A stretch of 64,000 bases of DNA from Actinomycetes bacterium (GTDB taxonomy: Bacteria; Actinomycetota; Actinomycetes; Streptosporangiales; Streptosporangiaceae), in NCBI GenBank assembly GCA_025964575.1, contig JAOPYO010000195.1, forward strand, positions 25,902 to 89,901, written 5' to 3'. How positions within the stretch are numbered: the first letter of the stretch is position 1; the number at the start of each line of letters is the position of its first letter. The notes under the pieces are model-generated. The model searched no databases. It was not told where the DNA came from and saw nothing but the letters and a program-made list of their open reading frames with translations. The translations under genes were made by a program, and so were the position numbers. Of this stretch, positions 20,479 through 29,268 are shown one piece after another.

Positions 20479-21881
20479 GGCCCTGTTCCGGGACGGCCGG
20501 TGAGCAGCTCGGTGCGGGTGGCGGGGCGGATGTCGAGGATCTCCCGGCCGGGGCCGGTCAGCAGCGCCCGCAGCCGCACCGGATCAGTGTTCTCAACGAT
20601 CACGGATCGCGCCGCCGGACCTTCTCGGTAGTCGGCGACATAGGCGTCGCCGCCTCCGGTCACCGGCTCGGATCTGATCAGCCGGGCCATCCGCTCGGCG
20701 CTGCCGTCCCAGGAGAACGCGGCCGCCCAGCGGGTGCAGGCCGCCCTGACCTCGGCCCGCCGCTCCGGCTCCGAGATCTCCTTCAAGGCCCGCTCGATCG
20801 TGTCGGCGAGGTCCTCGCCGACCGTGGCCAGCCAGCCGGTCTCACCGTCACGGACGGCCTCGCGGAGCCCGTCCACGTTAGGGGCGACAGTCGGCACGCC
20901 GAGGGAGGCGGCCTCGATGACGGACAGTCCCCAGCCCTCGAACTCGGAGGCCGAGATGTGCAGCCGGGCACCGGCCAGCAGGGCGTTCTTCTCGGACTCG
21001 GGCAGGTATCCGTGCAGCCGAACGGTCCCCTGCAGACCGCTCTGGGCGATCCGGGCTTTGAGCATGTCGTGTTCGGGTCCGCGGCCGACGATGTGCAGGA
21101 TGAGACCGGGCCAGCGCTGCCGGAGCCGGTCCGCGGCGTCGATGACCCGCTCGATCCGTTTGTGGGTGACCAGCCGGCCGACGACGATGATCGCCGGATC
21201 GCCGTCCGCGTGCGCCGGGTTCACCGGCTGGAGGGCGGGGGTGCCGTTGGGCACGACGAAGATCGGGCCGCCCCAGCGCAACTGGTCGCGCATCGCGGTG
21301 GCGGTGGAAGGGGAGACCGCTACCGCCGGGTGCCTGCGGTAGACCCGGCGGGCGATCGGCCCCTCGAATGCCTTGCCGATGGCGGCCATGGCGCCGCGGA
21401 GATAGACGAAGAACTGCCGGCCGTGCACATGGTGGACCAGCAGGATCACCCGGGTCCGCCGGGAGACGGCCAGCGGGGACAAGAACGGGATCCCGTTCAT
21501 GCAGTCGATGACGACGTCGAAACGGCCCCGGTGGGCCAGCAGCCAGCCGAGCACCAGCGGATACCGGGAGTAGACGCCGCCCATCCGAACCAGCCGGATC
21601 CCGTCGTGTTCCTCGCGTCGTGACTGGCCGGGCTCGCGGCTGGTCACGAAGTGCATTCGCGCGCCACGGGCCCCGAGCCCGCGGCTCATCTGCCAGGCGT
21701 ACTCTTCCGCGCCGCCGGCCGCGTCCTGCCAGGGGTCGCGCCAGTTGACCATGGCGATGCGGAGGCCATCGAGCCGGGTCTGGCCGGCCCCGTCAGGGGC
21801 ACCCTGGACCTGGACGGCCGAACATGCGAGACGCACCTCATGGTGTCTCGTTTCGCATGCACAGTCTGTTGATGGCCGCAC
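20475..21881 (-). CDS. Glycosyltransferase family 4 protein (true start probably downstream of 21881)
   Basis: AGGAEEYAWQMSRGL, VVGRLVTHKRIERVIDAADRL, HISASEFEGWGLSVIEAASLGVPTVA; 4-nt overlap with next gene. Confidence 0.92.
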   Translation of the reverse strand: MRPSTDCACETRHHEVRLACSAVQVQGAPDGAGQTRLDGLRIAMVNWRDPWQDAAGGAEEYAWQMSRGLGARGARMHFVTSREPGQSRREEHDGIRLVRMGGVYSRYPLVLGWLLAHRGRFDVVIDCMNGIPFLSPLAVSRRTRVILLVHHVHGRQFFVYLRGAMAAIGKAFEGPIARRVYRRHPAVAVSPSTATAMRDQLRWGGPIFVVPNGTPALQPVNPAHADGDPAIIVVGRLVTHKRIERVIDAADRLRQRWPGLILHIVGRGPEHDMLKARIAQSGLQGTVRLHGYLPESEKNALLAGARLHISASEFEGWGLSVIEAASLGVPTVAPNVDGLREAVRDGETGWLATVGEDLADTIERALKEISEPERRAEVRAACTRWAAAFSWDGSAERMARLIRSEPVTGGGDAYVADYREGPAARSVIVENTDPVRLRALLTGPGREILDIRPATRTELLTGRPGTGP

Positions 21882-21893
21882 TCAAGCTGCTCG

Positions 21894-22022
21894 TCAGCGT
21901 GACCCGTAGTTGTACAGGGAGTGGATTGGGGTGTCAGGCTTGGCGGAGGCGACGTTCACGATGGCGAGCGAAGATCCGCCCGCGAGGACGGTGCCGATCA
22001 GCACGGCGAACAAGATGCGCAT
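21894..22022 (-). CDS. 42-aa micropeptide with signal/TM segment (DUF2613-like candidate)
   Basis: Reading by eye: MRILFAVLIGTVLAGGSSLAIVNVASAKPDTPIHSLYNYGSR*, AGGAG-type RBS upstream (ctaggagatataacccccATG); below the ORF-track length cutoff. Confidence 0.75.
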   Translation of the reverse strand: MRILFAVLIGTVLAGGSSLAIVNVASAKPDTPIHSLYNYGSR

Positions 22023-22036
22023 GGGGGTTATATCTC

Positions 22037-23776
22037 CTAGGAACCGGTGCGCCGCATTACCAGGAAGTAAGGAGGATATGCGGTGGTCGCCCAGAGTACT
22101 AGGAGGAAAGCGATGAGGTCTGCCGTCAAAACCGTTGCCAGATGAGTACCTTCAGCGACGGGCGCGGGCGATCCGTCGAGTCTGAAGATCGCCAGGTCGC
22201 GTCCGTCCAGGACAGGCCGGGCACCTTGCAGTCTCCGCCGGAGTTCGGCTTCATCCGGTCGCCCGACTTTCTCCAGCACCACATAGCGATAGCCCGCGTC
22301 GCCCAGCGGGGCGGTCAGCGGAGCGGAGGACCGGACCAGTCCGTCGACGGCCCTGGTCAGTGGATCCTCGGGTGCGAGTTCCCGTGACCCGACCTCGAGA
22401 CCGTCGTTCCACACGACCCGCCGGTCCAGCACCCTCGGCAGCGGATCGAGCACGGCCCGGCCACCATTCCAGGGGAAGCGCCGGTACGCGCCCCACGGCA
22501 GGTCGAGCACGAGGCCGCCGGCCGGGTCACCATTGATGATCGTACGGGCGCGGGCCCAGTCGGCCGGATAGTCCACGGCGGCCAGCCGCCCGGACATCCC
22601 CCAGGCCAGTGTCGGCAGGAGCGCGATCGGCGCGATCAGGGCGAGCACCGCCATCCGACTCAACGCGAGCACCAGGAAGCCGAGCCCGATCGCCTCCAGC
22701 AGCGCCAGTGGGGCGAGGTAGACGTGGGCGTCCCGCAGCACCCCGAACCCGGGCCAGAGCTCGACCAGGCCGCGGACCAGGGCCCGTCCCGGCTCGGTGA
22801 TGCCCACACAGGCGACGCCGAAGCCGGTGGCGGCGGCCCAGGCCAGTCCCTTGAGTTGCGGGGTGCGGGCCGTACTGTTTCGCAACGCCCAGCCGAAGGC
22901 CCCGATCGCGGTGAGGGACAGGACCAACCGTCCGGTGGCGCCGAACCAGGTCCCATATCCAGGGGGCACGACCTCGGCGTTCCAGATGCCACCGAGCGAG
23001 AGCAGGCTGCCGAAGGAGCCGAACGGGGTATCGGCCCGGGCGGCGAACAGGTCCACCCCGGCCGGGTCGGTCCGGCCGTGCCCACCGGCGAGGAGTGCGG
23101 GCACCAGCCAGGGCAGCGCCAGCCCGATCAGCACGGCCCCGGCCTTCAGGGCTCTGCGGCCGCGGTGCGGGGCCCCGGCGGCCAGGACCCCGAGGCCCAC
23201 CACCAGGGCCGAGACGTTCATCGCTGCGAATCCGCCCACGGCGGCGGGCAACAGCGATCGGACCAGCCGGGCGGGCCCGTGCCGCTCGTTGACCGACACC
23301 GCGGCGGACAGCGCCCAGGGCAGGCCCGCGTATCCCAGCAGCAGCGCCCACTGGCCGAGCAGCAGCCGTTCGGCCACGTAGGGGTTCCAGACGTAGAAAA
23401 CGGCGGCGGCCGTCCGGGGCAGCAGGCGTTCGCCGGGGACCAACCGGGCCGCGCCCCAGCCGGCCAGACCGAAGATCAGTAGCAGCACCAGCTTCTGGAC
23501 GAGGTCGGCAGGAAGCACCGTGGCCAGCCCGGCGATCACCGCGTCGCTGGGCACCTGCCGGGGGAAGGCACCGGTCAGGCCGAACATGGCGCGGGAGGAT
23601 GGCGGATGCGGCACGAACACCATGTCGTAGCCGAGCGCATACCCCGGTGCGAGCGCCGACCCCAGCATGATCACGCCCAGTGCCAACGCGGTGAGCCCGG
23701 GGATCAGTCCCTTCAGGTCCGTCCGCGGGCGCTCAGGGGCCGGCCGGGGCTGCTGCGGCACTCTGTCCTCCGGCAT
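22037..23776 (-). CDS. Polytopic membrane protein, probable GT-C-like
   Basis: 579 aa, many TM helices, FYVWNPYVAERLLLGQWALLLGYAGLPW; in operon with AftD-like gene. Confidence 0.75.
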   Translation of the reverse strand: MPEDRVPQQPRPAPERPRTDLKGLIPGLTALALGVIMLGSALAPGYALGYDMVFVPHPPSSRAMFGLTGAFPRQVPSDAVIAGLATVLPADLVQKLVLLLIFGLAGWGAARLVPGERLLPRTAAAVFYVWNPYVAERLLLGQWALLLGYAGLPWALSAAVSVNERHGPARLVRSLLPAAVGGFAAMNVSALVVGLGVLAAGAPHRGRRALKAGAVLIGLALPWLVPALLAGGHGRTDPAGVDLFAARADTPFGSFGSLLSLGGIWNAEVVPPGYGTWFGATGRLVLSLTAIGAFGWALRNSTARTPQLKGLAWAAATGFGVACVGITEPGRALVRGLVELWPGFGVLRDAHVYLAPLALLEAIGLGFLVLALSRMAVLALIAPIALLPTLAWGMSGRLAAVDYPADWARARTIINGDPAGGLVLDLPWGAYRRFPWNGGRAVLDPLPRVLDRRVVWNDGLEVGSRELAPEDPLTRAVDGLVRSSAPLTAPLGDAGYRYVVLEKVGRPDEAELRRRLQGARPVLDGRDLAIFRLDGSPAPVAEGTHLATVLTADLIAFLLVLWATTAYPPYFLVMRRTGS

Positions 23777-25211
23777 GGGTGAGGGGTTGCGGCGCGGCCG
23801 TGCCGTCCGGGAGCAGCCGGGACATGGCAGCGGCGATCATGAGGACCGCGACGTTGTACCAGAGGGTATGTCCGGCCGCACGCAGCTGGTCCGCGGCGGT
23901 GACCGGGGGGCCGGCGAAGAAGATCACACCGGCGATCGCGGCCCCGATGGCCGCTCCCATCTGGCTCGCCGAGTTGAACACGCCGGAGGCGGCCCCGGCC
24001 TCGGCGGGCAGCACGTCCCTGAGGGCGGTATGCGGGAGCACCGGGGCGATCATGCCCATCCCGATCCCGCTGAGGAACAGCCAGGGTGCGATCTGCAGGC
24101 TGCCGATCGCGGTGCCGTACCGGCCGAGCGCCAGGATCAGGCCGAGCATCCCCAGGATCGTGATGCAGGCCCCGAGCCCGACGAACAGCCGGCCGGCGCG
24201 ATGGCCGTACCAGTTGGTGAGCTGACCCGTGCAGGCGATACCGAGCGGCCAGCTCAGCATGGTCAGCGCCAGATGCAGCGGGGTCCACCCCAGGCCGTCC
24301 TGCAGGGACCAGGTCAGCAGCAGGTAGTAACAGGTCGTGCTGGAGCTCAGCACGGTCGTGAGGATCAGCCCCGTGGAGAAGGAGCGCCGGGTGAACAACC
24401 GAGGCGGGACCAGGGGGGAGCCGCCCGCACGCTCACGACGCCGCTGGTGCCGTACGAAGAGCGCCCCCGTGGGGACGCTCAGGGCCGGCAGCACCAGCAG
24501 CCACCATGGCCAATGCAGATCCCGGCCCTGCATCAGCGGGACGAGGAGTAGCAGTGAGGCCGCCGCCAGCAGTCCGACCCCCGGCAGGTCCAGCCGGGGA
24601 GGCCGGTCGGCGCGCGACTCACGCAGCCAGCGCAGCCCGCCGGCCAGGGCGAACACGCCGACCGGGATGTTCACATAGAAGATCAACCGCCAGCCCAGCC
24701 CGTACGGATCCGCCGAGATGAGCAGGCCGCCCAGCAGCGGTCCGCTGACGGTGGCCAGGCCCAGCGTCAGACCGGACAGGCTCAGCGCGGCGGTACGCTC
24801 CCGGCCGGCCGCGAACTGCGTCGTGATCACCGACATCACCTGCGGGACCATGATGCCGCCGAAGACGCCCTGGGCCACCCTGGCCGCGATCAGCATCTCC
24901 GGTGAAACGGCGGCCCCGGCCAGCACCGAGGCCAGGGTGAACCCGCCTACCCCGATCAGGAAGATCTTCTGGCGACCGGCGATGTCGCCCAGCCGGCCAC
25001 CGGTGACGAGGGTCAGCGCGAAAGCCAGGGCGTACCCGGCCACCACCCACTGCCCGGCCGAGGCGGTGCCGCCCAGGTCATCGTGGATCGAGGGCAGGGC
25101 GACGTTCACGATGGTCACATCGACCAGATCCATAAAGGCCGCGAGCAGCACGACGAACAGCGCCGGCCAGGGATGTCGGCCGATGCGCTGGAGCTGATCA
25201 AGAGACGGCAT
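23733..25211 (-). CDS. MFS transporter, DHA2 (EmrB/QacA-like)
   Basis: LAAFMDLVDVTIVNVALPSIHDDLGG...GGRLGDIAGRQKIFLIGV; about 14 TM helices. Confidence 0.93.
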   Translation of the reverse strand: MPSLDQLQRIGRHPWPALFVVLLAAFMDLVDVTIVNVALPSIHDDLGGTASAGQWVVAGYALAFALTLVTGGRLGDIAGRQKIFLIGVGGFTLASVLAGAAVSPEMLIAARVAQGVFGGIMVPQVMSVITTQFAAGRERTAALSLSGLTLGLATVSGPLLGGLLISADPYGLGWRLIFYVNIPVGVFALAGGLRWLRESRADRPPRLDLPGVGLLAAASLLLLVPLMQGRDLHWPWWLLVLPALSVPTGALFVRHQRRRERAGGSPLVPPRLFTRRSFSTGLILTTVLSSSTTCYYLLLTWSLQDGLGWTPLHLALTMLSWPLGIACTGQLTNWYGHRAGRLFVGLGACITILGMLGLILALGRYGTAIGSLQIAPWLFLSGIGMGMIAPVLPHTALRDVLPAEAGAASGVFNSASQMGAAIGAAIAGVIFFAGPPVTAADQLRAAGHTLWYNVAVLMIAAAMSRLLPDGTAAPQPLTHAGGQSAAAAPAGP

Positions 25212-25318
25212 TTATAGCTTCATGTAAGGTTGCGGGCGAAGAGCGGCAGCTTGAGTCGATCTATCTGGAATCGCCGCGCGGTCGTTCAATATAACGGCAG
25301 CGTCCAGGAGGCCCGAAA

Positions 25319-26371
25319 ATGCGGCGAAAAGTCGGCACGATCCTTGTGGCATTGGGTGCTTTCCTCCTCGTATTCGCGCCGCTGCTCAAGCTCTACGTCG
25401 CACCCAGGGTCGTGATCGCGCCGACCGACTTCTTTCAGATGACCGAGCTCAGGGGCACGAACGCGTCCTACTTCGACGGCGCCAAGCTGAAGAACATCAC
25501 CGGTGCCTCGATCGTCGCGGTCAACACCGTGCGGGGTGACCCGGTGGCCAGCACGACTGACACCGCGGTCTGGGACTACTTCGTCTCCATCAAGGACCCC
25601 GATCGTGACTACGCCATCGCCAACCAGACGAGCCGGTACGCGCTCAACCGGCACACCGGTGAGCTGATCAACTGCTGTGGGGCCTCGGTCGAGCAGGACA
25701 CCAGCGTCCGGCTGGCGGGCCTGGGGGTGATCTGGCCGATCGGCCGGGTCGAACGGAAGACCTACCCCTACTTCGACCCGCAGACCAAGCGGGCCTGGCC
25801 GATGAAGTACCAGGGTCAGGACCGGATCCAGGGGACCACCGCCTACCGGTTCGAGCAGACGATCCCGGAGACGAAGGTCGCCACCGTCGGTGCGGTCCCG
25901 GGTGCCCTGCTCGGGCTGGACAAGTTCAAGAACTACAAGGTCGACGGCTTCTACACCGCGACCGTGACCATCTGGGTGGATCCGCGGACCGGAATCCCGA
26001 TCGCGCAGAAGCAGTCGATTCACGCCACGAACCGCACCAAGGACGGCGCCGGGATGTTCGTCGCGGCCAAGACTGATCTGAAGACCACCGAGAAGTCCGA
26101 GAAGGACCTGGTCAAGCTGTCGGATGGCTATGCCTGGAAGTTCGCCGCGGTCAACCAGTGGCTGCCGGTCGGAACGCTGGTCCTCGGTCTGTTCCTGCTC
26201 GCCATCGGCGTACTCCTCCCGCTCTTCGAGAGCAGCGGTGGCCGGGACGAACGCCCGAGGTCACATGCCAAGGGCGGCCCAGGGCAGACCCCTCGGCCGG
26301 AGCCGCAGGCCGAACTCGGGCTCCCCGTTCCGGATCGCCCTGGCTCTGACCGGTATTCGAGCCGGTCCTGA
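25319..26371 (+). CDS. DUF3068 domain-containing protein
   Basis: N- and C-terminal TM helices; LLKLYVAPRVVIAPTDFFQMTELRGTNASYFD. Confidence 0.8.
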   Translation: MRRKVGTILVALGAFLLVFAPLLKLYVAPRVVIAPTDFFQMTELRGTNASYFDGAKLKNITGASIVAVNTVRGDPVASTTDTAVWDYFVSIKDPDRDYAIANQTSRYALNRHTGELINCCGASVEQDTSVRLAGLGVIWPIGRVERKTYPYFDPQTKRAWPMKYQGQDRIQGTTAYRFEQTIPETKVATVGAVPGALLGLDKFKNYKVDGFYTATVTIWVDPRTGIPIAQKQSIHATNRTKDGAGMFVAAKTDLKTTEKSEKDLVKLSDGYAWKFAAVNQWLPVGTLVLGLFLLAIGVLLPLFESSGGRDERPRSHAKGGPGQTPRPEPQAELGLPVPDRPGSDRYSSRS

Positions 26372-26387
26372 TCTGATACGTGTTCCA

Positions 26388-26419
26388 GCGCCCCGGGTGG
26401 GAGGTCCACCCAGGGCGCT
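26388..26419. terminator. Hairpin terminator candidate
   Basis: AGCGCCCcGGGTGG-gaggt-CCACCCaGGGCGCT, 17 nt after stop. Confidence 0.7.
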
Positions 26420-26450
26420 GTCTGGTGACGGCTCACTCCAGATCCTCAAC

Positions 26451-26464
26451 TAGAACCTGTTGCA
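26451..26464. promoter_or_regulatory. KstR-like operator candidate
   Basis: TAGAACCTGTTGCA fits TnnAACnnGTTnnA, 31 bp upstream of the next gene. Confidence 0.55.
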
Positions 26465-26495
26465 GTTTTGCGGCCGTAGCGCCTACAGTCGGCGT

Positions 26496-27605
26496 GTGCG
26501 GACACGTGTAACCGAGCTATTCGGTATCGAGTACCCGATCTTTGCGTTCAGTCACTGCCGCGACGTGGTCGCCGCAGTGAGCCGCGCTGGCGGCATGGGC
26601 GTCCTTGGCGCGCTGTACTTCACCCCCGAGGAGCTCGAGCTCGAGCTCAAGTGGATCGACGAGAACGTCGGCGGCAAGCCGTACGGAGTCGACGTGGTGA
26701 TGCCGGCGAAGTACGAGGGTGCGGACCTTGGCGACGCGGACGAGCTGCTCGGCAAGCTCCAGGGGATGATCCCCCAGGAGCACCGGCAGTTCCTCGAGGA
26801 ACTGCTGACGGAGCATGGTGTCGAGCCGTCCACGGAGACCGCCGGGCGCGCTCTGCTGGGCTGGACCGACCAGACGGCACGGCCGCAGGTCGAGGTGGCG
26901 CTCCGGCACCCGATCGCGCTGCTGGCCAACGCGCTCGGCCCGCCGCCCGCCGACGTCGTGGAACTGGCACACGAGCACGGGGTCAAGGTGGCCGGCCTGG
27001 CCTCCAATGCCCGGCACGCGCGCAAGCAGGTCGAGGTCGGCGTCGACATCATCGTCGCGCAGGGCACCGAGGCCGGCGGTCACACCGGTGACGTGTCGAC
27101 CATGGTCCTCATCCCCGAGGTGGTCGACGCCGTCGGCGAGGACACCATGGTGCTGGCGGCCGGTGGCATCGGCCGGGGCCGTCAGATGGCGGCCGCGCTG
27201 GCGCTGGGCGCCGAGGGAGTATGGACCGGCTCGATCTGGCTCACCGTGGAGGAGGCCGACACCCCCGAGGGTGCGCTGCCCAAGCTGCTCAAGGCCACCT
27301 CGCGCGACACCGTACGGTCCCGTGCCTGGACCGGGAAGCCGGCCCGCTTCCTCAAGACGGCGTGGACCGAGGCGTGGGAGAGCGAGAAGTCTCCCGGCTA
27401 TCTGCCGATGCCGATGCAGTTCATGCTGATCTCCGACGCGCTGCGCCGGATCAGCCGGTCCGGCGACGGCGAGCTGATCACCTTCCCGGTCGGCCAGATC
27501 GTCGGCTCGATGAACCAGGTCAAGCCGTCCAGCAAGGTGATCCTCGACATCATCGAGGAGTACATCGAGGCCATCGAGCGCCTCAACACCATCACCGAGG
27601 GCTGA
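26496..27605 (+). CDS. Nitronate monooxygenase-like NAD(P)H-dependent flavin oxidoreductase
   Basis: RVTELFGIEYPIFAFSHCRDVVAAVSRAGGMGVLGA...AQGTEAGGHTGDVSTMVLIPEVVDAV. Confidence 0.9.
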   Translation: MRTRVTELFGIEYPIFAFSHCRDVVAAVSRAGGMGVLGALYFTPEELELELKWIDENVGGKPYGVDVVMPAKYEGADLGDADELLGKLQGMIPQEHRQFLEELLTEHGVEPSTETAGRALLGWTDQTARPQVEVALRHPIALLANALGPPPADVVELAHEHGVKVAGLASNARHARKQVEVGVDIIVAQGTEAGGHTGDVSTMVLIPEVVDAVGEDTMVLAAGGIGRGRQMAAALALGAEGVWTGSIWLTVEEADTPEGALPKLLKATSRDTVRSRAWTGKPARFLKTAWTEAWESEKSPGYLPMPMQFMLISDALRRISRSGDGELITFPVGQIVGSMNQVKPSSKVILDIIEEYIEAIERLNTITEG

Positions 27606-27617
27606 CTCCCGCGCCGG

Positions 27618-28097
27618 TTACCAGCGGGTCAGCCAGGAGAGGGCCCGTCCGATGACCAGGTAGACCCCGGCGGCCAGGCCCCAGTTCTGATACATCTGGT
27701 GCTTGGGGTCGGGGTTGGTGAACACGTCGTGGAACGGCGACGCCAGCCAGGTGCCCATTCGCATGATCGCGTGTACGACGTCGTTGGCCTGGTTGGCGTC
27801 GCTCCAGGTCAGCAATATGCCGAGGCCGAGGATCAGCGCCGCGGCCACGGCCGCCATCCAGAGGGCGGCGCTGATCGGGTTGCGCCGGTGGCGCCGCCGG
27901 CGCCGGGCGGTCTTCTGGTCCGCCGGCACGGTCTTGGGCTCGGCCTCCGCGGCCCGCCGCCCGTTGAAGATCCGCGGCCGGGACGTGCCGGTCTCCTCCG
28001 CCGTACGCCTGCGGAACAGGCGGGGACGGGTGGTCTGGGGCTCGGTTTCGATCGCGGGCTCTTGGGTCTGGCGCCTGCGCCATATCTGAACGGTCAT
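27618..28097 (-). CDS. Hypothetical membrane protein
   Basis: 159 aa, basic N-terminus, TM helix ISAALWMAAVAAALILGLGILLTW. Confidence 0.65.
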   Translation of the reverse strand: MTVQIWRRRQTQEPAIETEPQTTRPRLFRRRTAEETGTSRPRIFNGRRAAEAEPKTVPADQKTARRRRRHRRNPISAALWMAAVAAALILGLGILLTWSDANQANDVVHAIMRMGTWLASPFHDVFTNPDPKHQMYQNWGLAAGVYLVIGRALSWLTRW

Positions 28098-28150
28098 CGG
28101 TGGCTCACTCCTCCTGCGGGGGCAGGTTCAGGTGCCCGCGTTGTGCCTCA

Positions 28151-28164
28151 GGAGACGTGTTCTA
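28151..28164. promoter_or_regulatory. Weak KstR-like operator candidate
   Basis: GGAGACGTGTTCTA; right half-site perfect. Confidence 0.35.
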
Positions 28165-28255
28165 AACAAGACGCAGCACCGCGGCCTCCGCCGCTGCCAC
28201 AACAAGGTCAGCCTGTTCGCCGTGTTCGGCGAAGGCCATCCCCCGCTGGGAGCCG

Positions 28256-29068
28256 TTACTTGCCGTGGTAGACGGCGGGACGCTTCTCCTTGAAGGCGCG
28301 GGAGCCTTCCTTGGCGTCCGCGGAGCCGATCACCGGCCAGCCGATCTCGTCGGAGACCTTCAGTGCCTCCTCCTCGGGCAGGTGCACGGTCTCCCGGTAG
28401 GCGCGCAGGATCGCCTGGGCCGACAGCGGCGCGGAAGCGGCGACGTCGTCGGCGAGCTCACGTGCGACATCCAAGGCCGAACCGTCCGGCACCACCTTGT
28501 TGATCAGGCCGTAGCTCAGTGCCTCGTCCGCGGTGACGGAGCGGCCGGTGAGCAGGATGTCCATCGCGTGCACGTACGGGATCTGGCGGGGCAGCCGGAT
28601 CGCGCTGCCGCCCATCGGGAACAGCCCGCGCTTGGCCTCGAACAGGCCGAGGGTGGCGGAGGCGCCGGCCACCCGCAGGTCGGTGCCGAGCAGCAGTTCG
28701 GTGCCGCCGGCCACCGCGTACCCCTCGACCGCCGCGATCAGTGGCTTGGTCGACTGGCCGTCCCGGAGCAGACCTTTCCAGTGGAAGTTCGGGATCTCCT
28801 GCGCGCGCTGCTGGACTCGCGGGTCCTCCGATGGGGTACCCATCGCCTTGAGGTCGGCGCCCGCGCAGAACACACCGTCGGCTCCGGTCAGGATTCCGAC
28901 CCGCACGGAAGGAGTCTCGGAGATGTACGCCCATGCGTCGGCCAGCCCGACCAGCATGTCCGAGCTCAAGGCGTTGCGTGCCGCAGGGCGGTTCATCGTC
29001 ACGATGACGACATGCCCGTCCTGCTCGACGGTGCAGTGCGGGGTGCTGATCGGCAGCAGCTCGGCCAT
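28256..29068 (-). CDS. Enoyl-CoA hydratase/isomerase (crotonase) family
   Basis: VIVTMNRPAARNALSSDM...GADGVFCAGADLKAMG...AVEGYAVAGGTELLLGTDLRVA. Confidence 0.93.
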   Translation of the reverse strand: MAELLPISTPHCTVEQDGHVVIVTMNRPAARNALSSDMLVGLADAWAYISETPSVRVGILTGADGVFCAGADLKAMGTPSEDPRVQQRAQEIPNFHWKGLLRDGQSTKPLIAAVEGYAVAGGTELLLGTDLRVAGASATLGLFEAKRGLFPMGGSAIRLPRQIPYVHAMDILLTGRSVTADEALSYGLINKVVPDGSALDVARELADDVAASAPLSAQAILRAYRETVHLPEEEALKVSDEIGWPVIGSADAKEGSRAFKEKRPAVYHGK

Positions 29069-29120
29069 GCTCTCTCCTCGCTCGGGAGCCGGTCCCGAAA
29101 GGCAGGTCCGGCCGGAAAAC

Positions 29121-29134
29121 AAGAACAGATTCTA
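29121..29134. promoter_or_regulatory. KstR-like operator candidate
   Basis: AAGAACAGATTCTA (reverse complement TAGAATCTGTTCTT) between divergent genes. Confidence 0.45.
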
Positions 29135-29219
29135 GTAATTGGCCGGGCCGGTGGACAGGTCTTGCCGAGTAAAACTGAAACGTGATCTACTTTGGATCCG
29201 AAACCGACTGAACACACCA

Positions 29220-29237
29220 TACGACGTGCGTCGTATC
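29220..29237. promoter_or_regulatory. Perfect 18-bp palindrome, operator candidate
   Basis: ATACGACG-tg-CGTCGTAT, 31 bp upstream of the acyl-CoA synthetase start. Confidence 0.6.
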
Positions 29238-29268
29238 GGGGACCCGCCAACGAACGCAGGGAGAGCCG

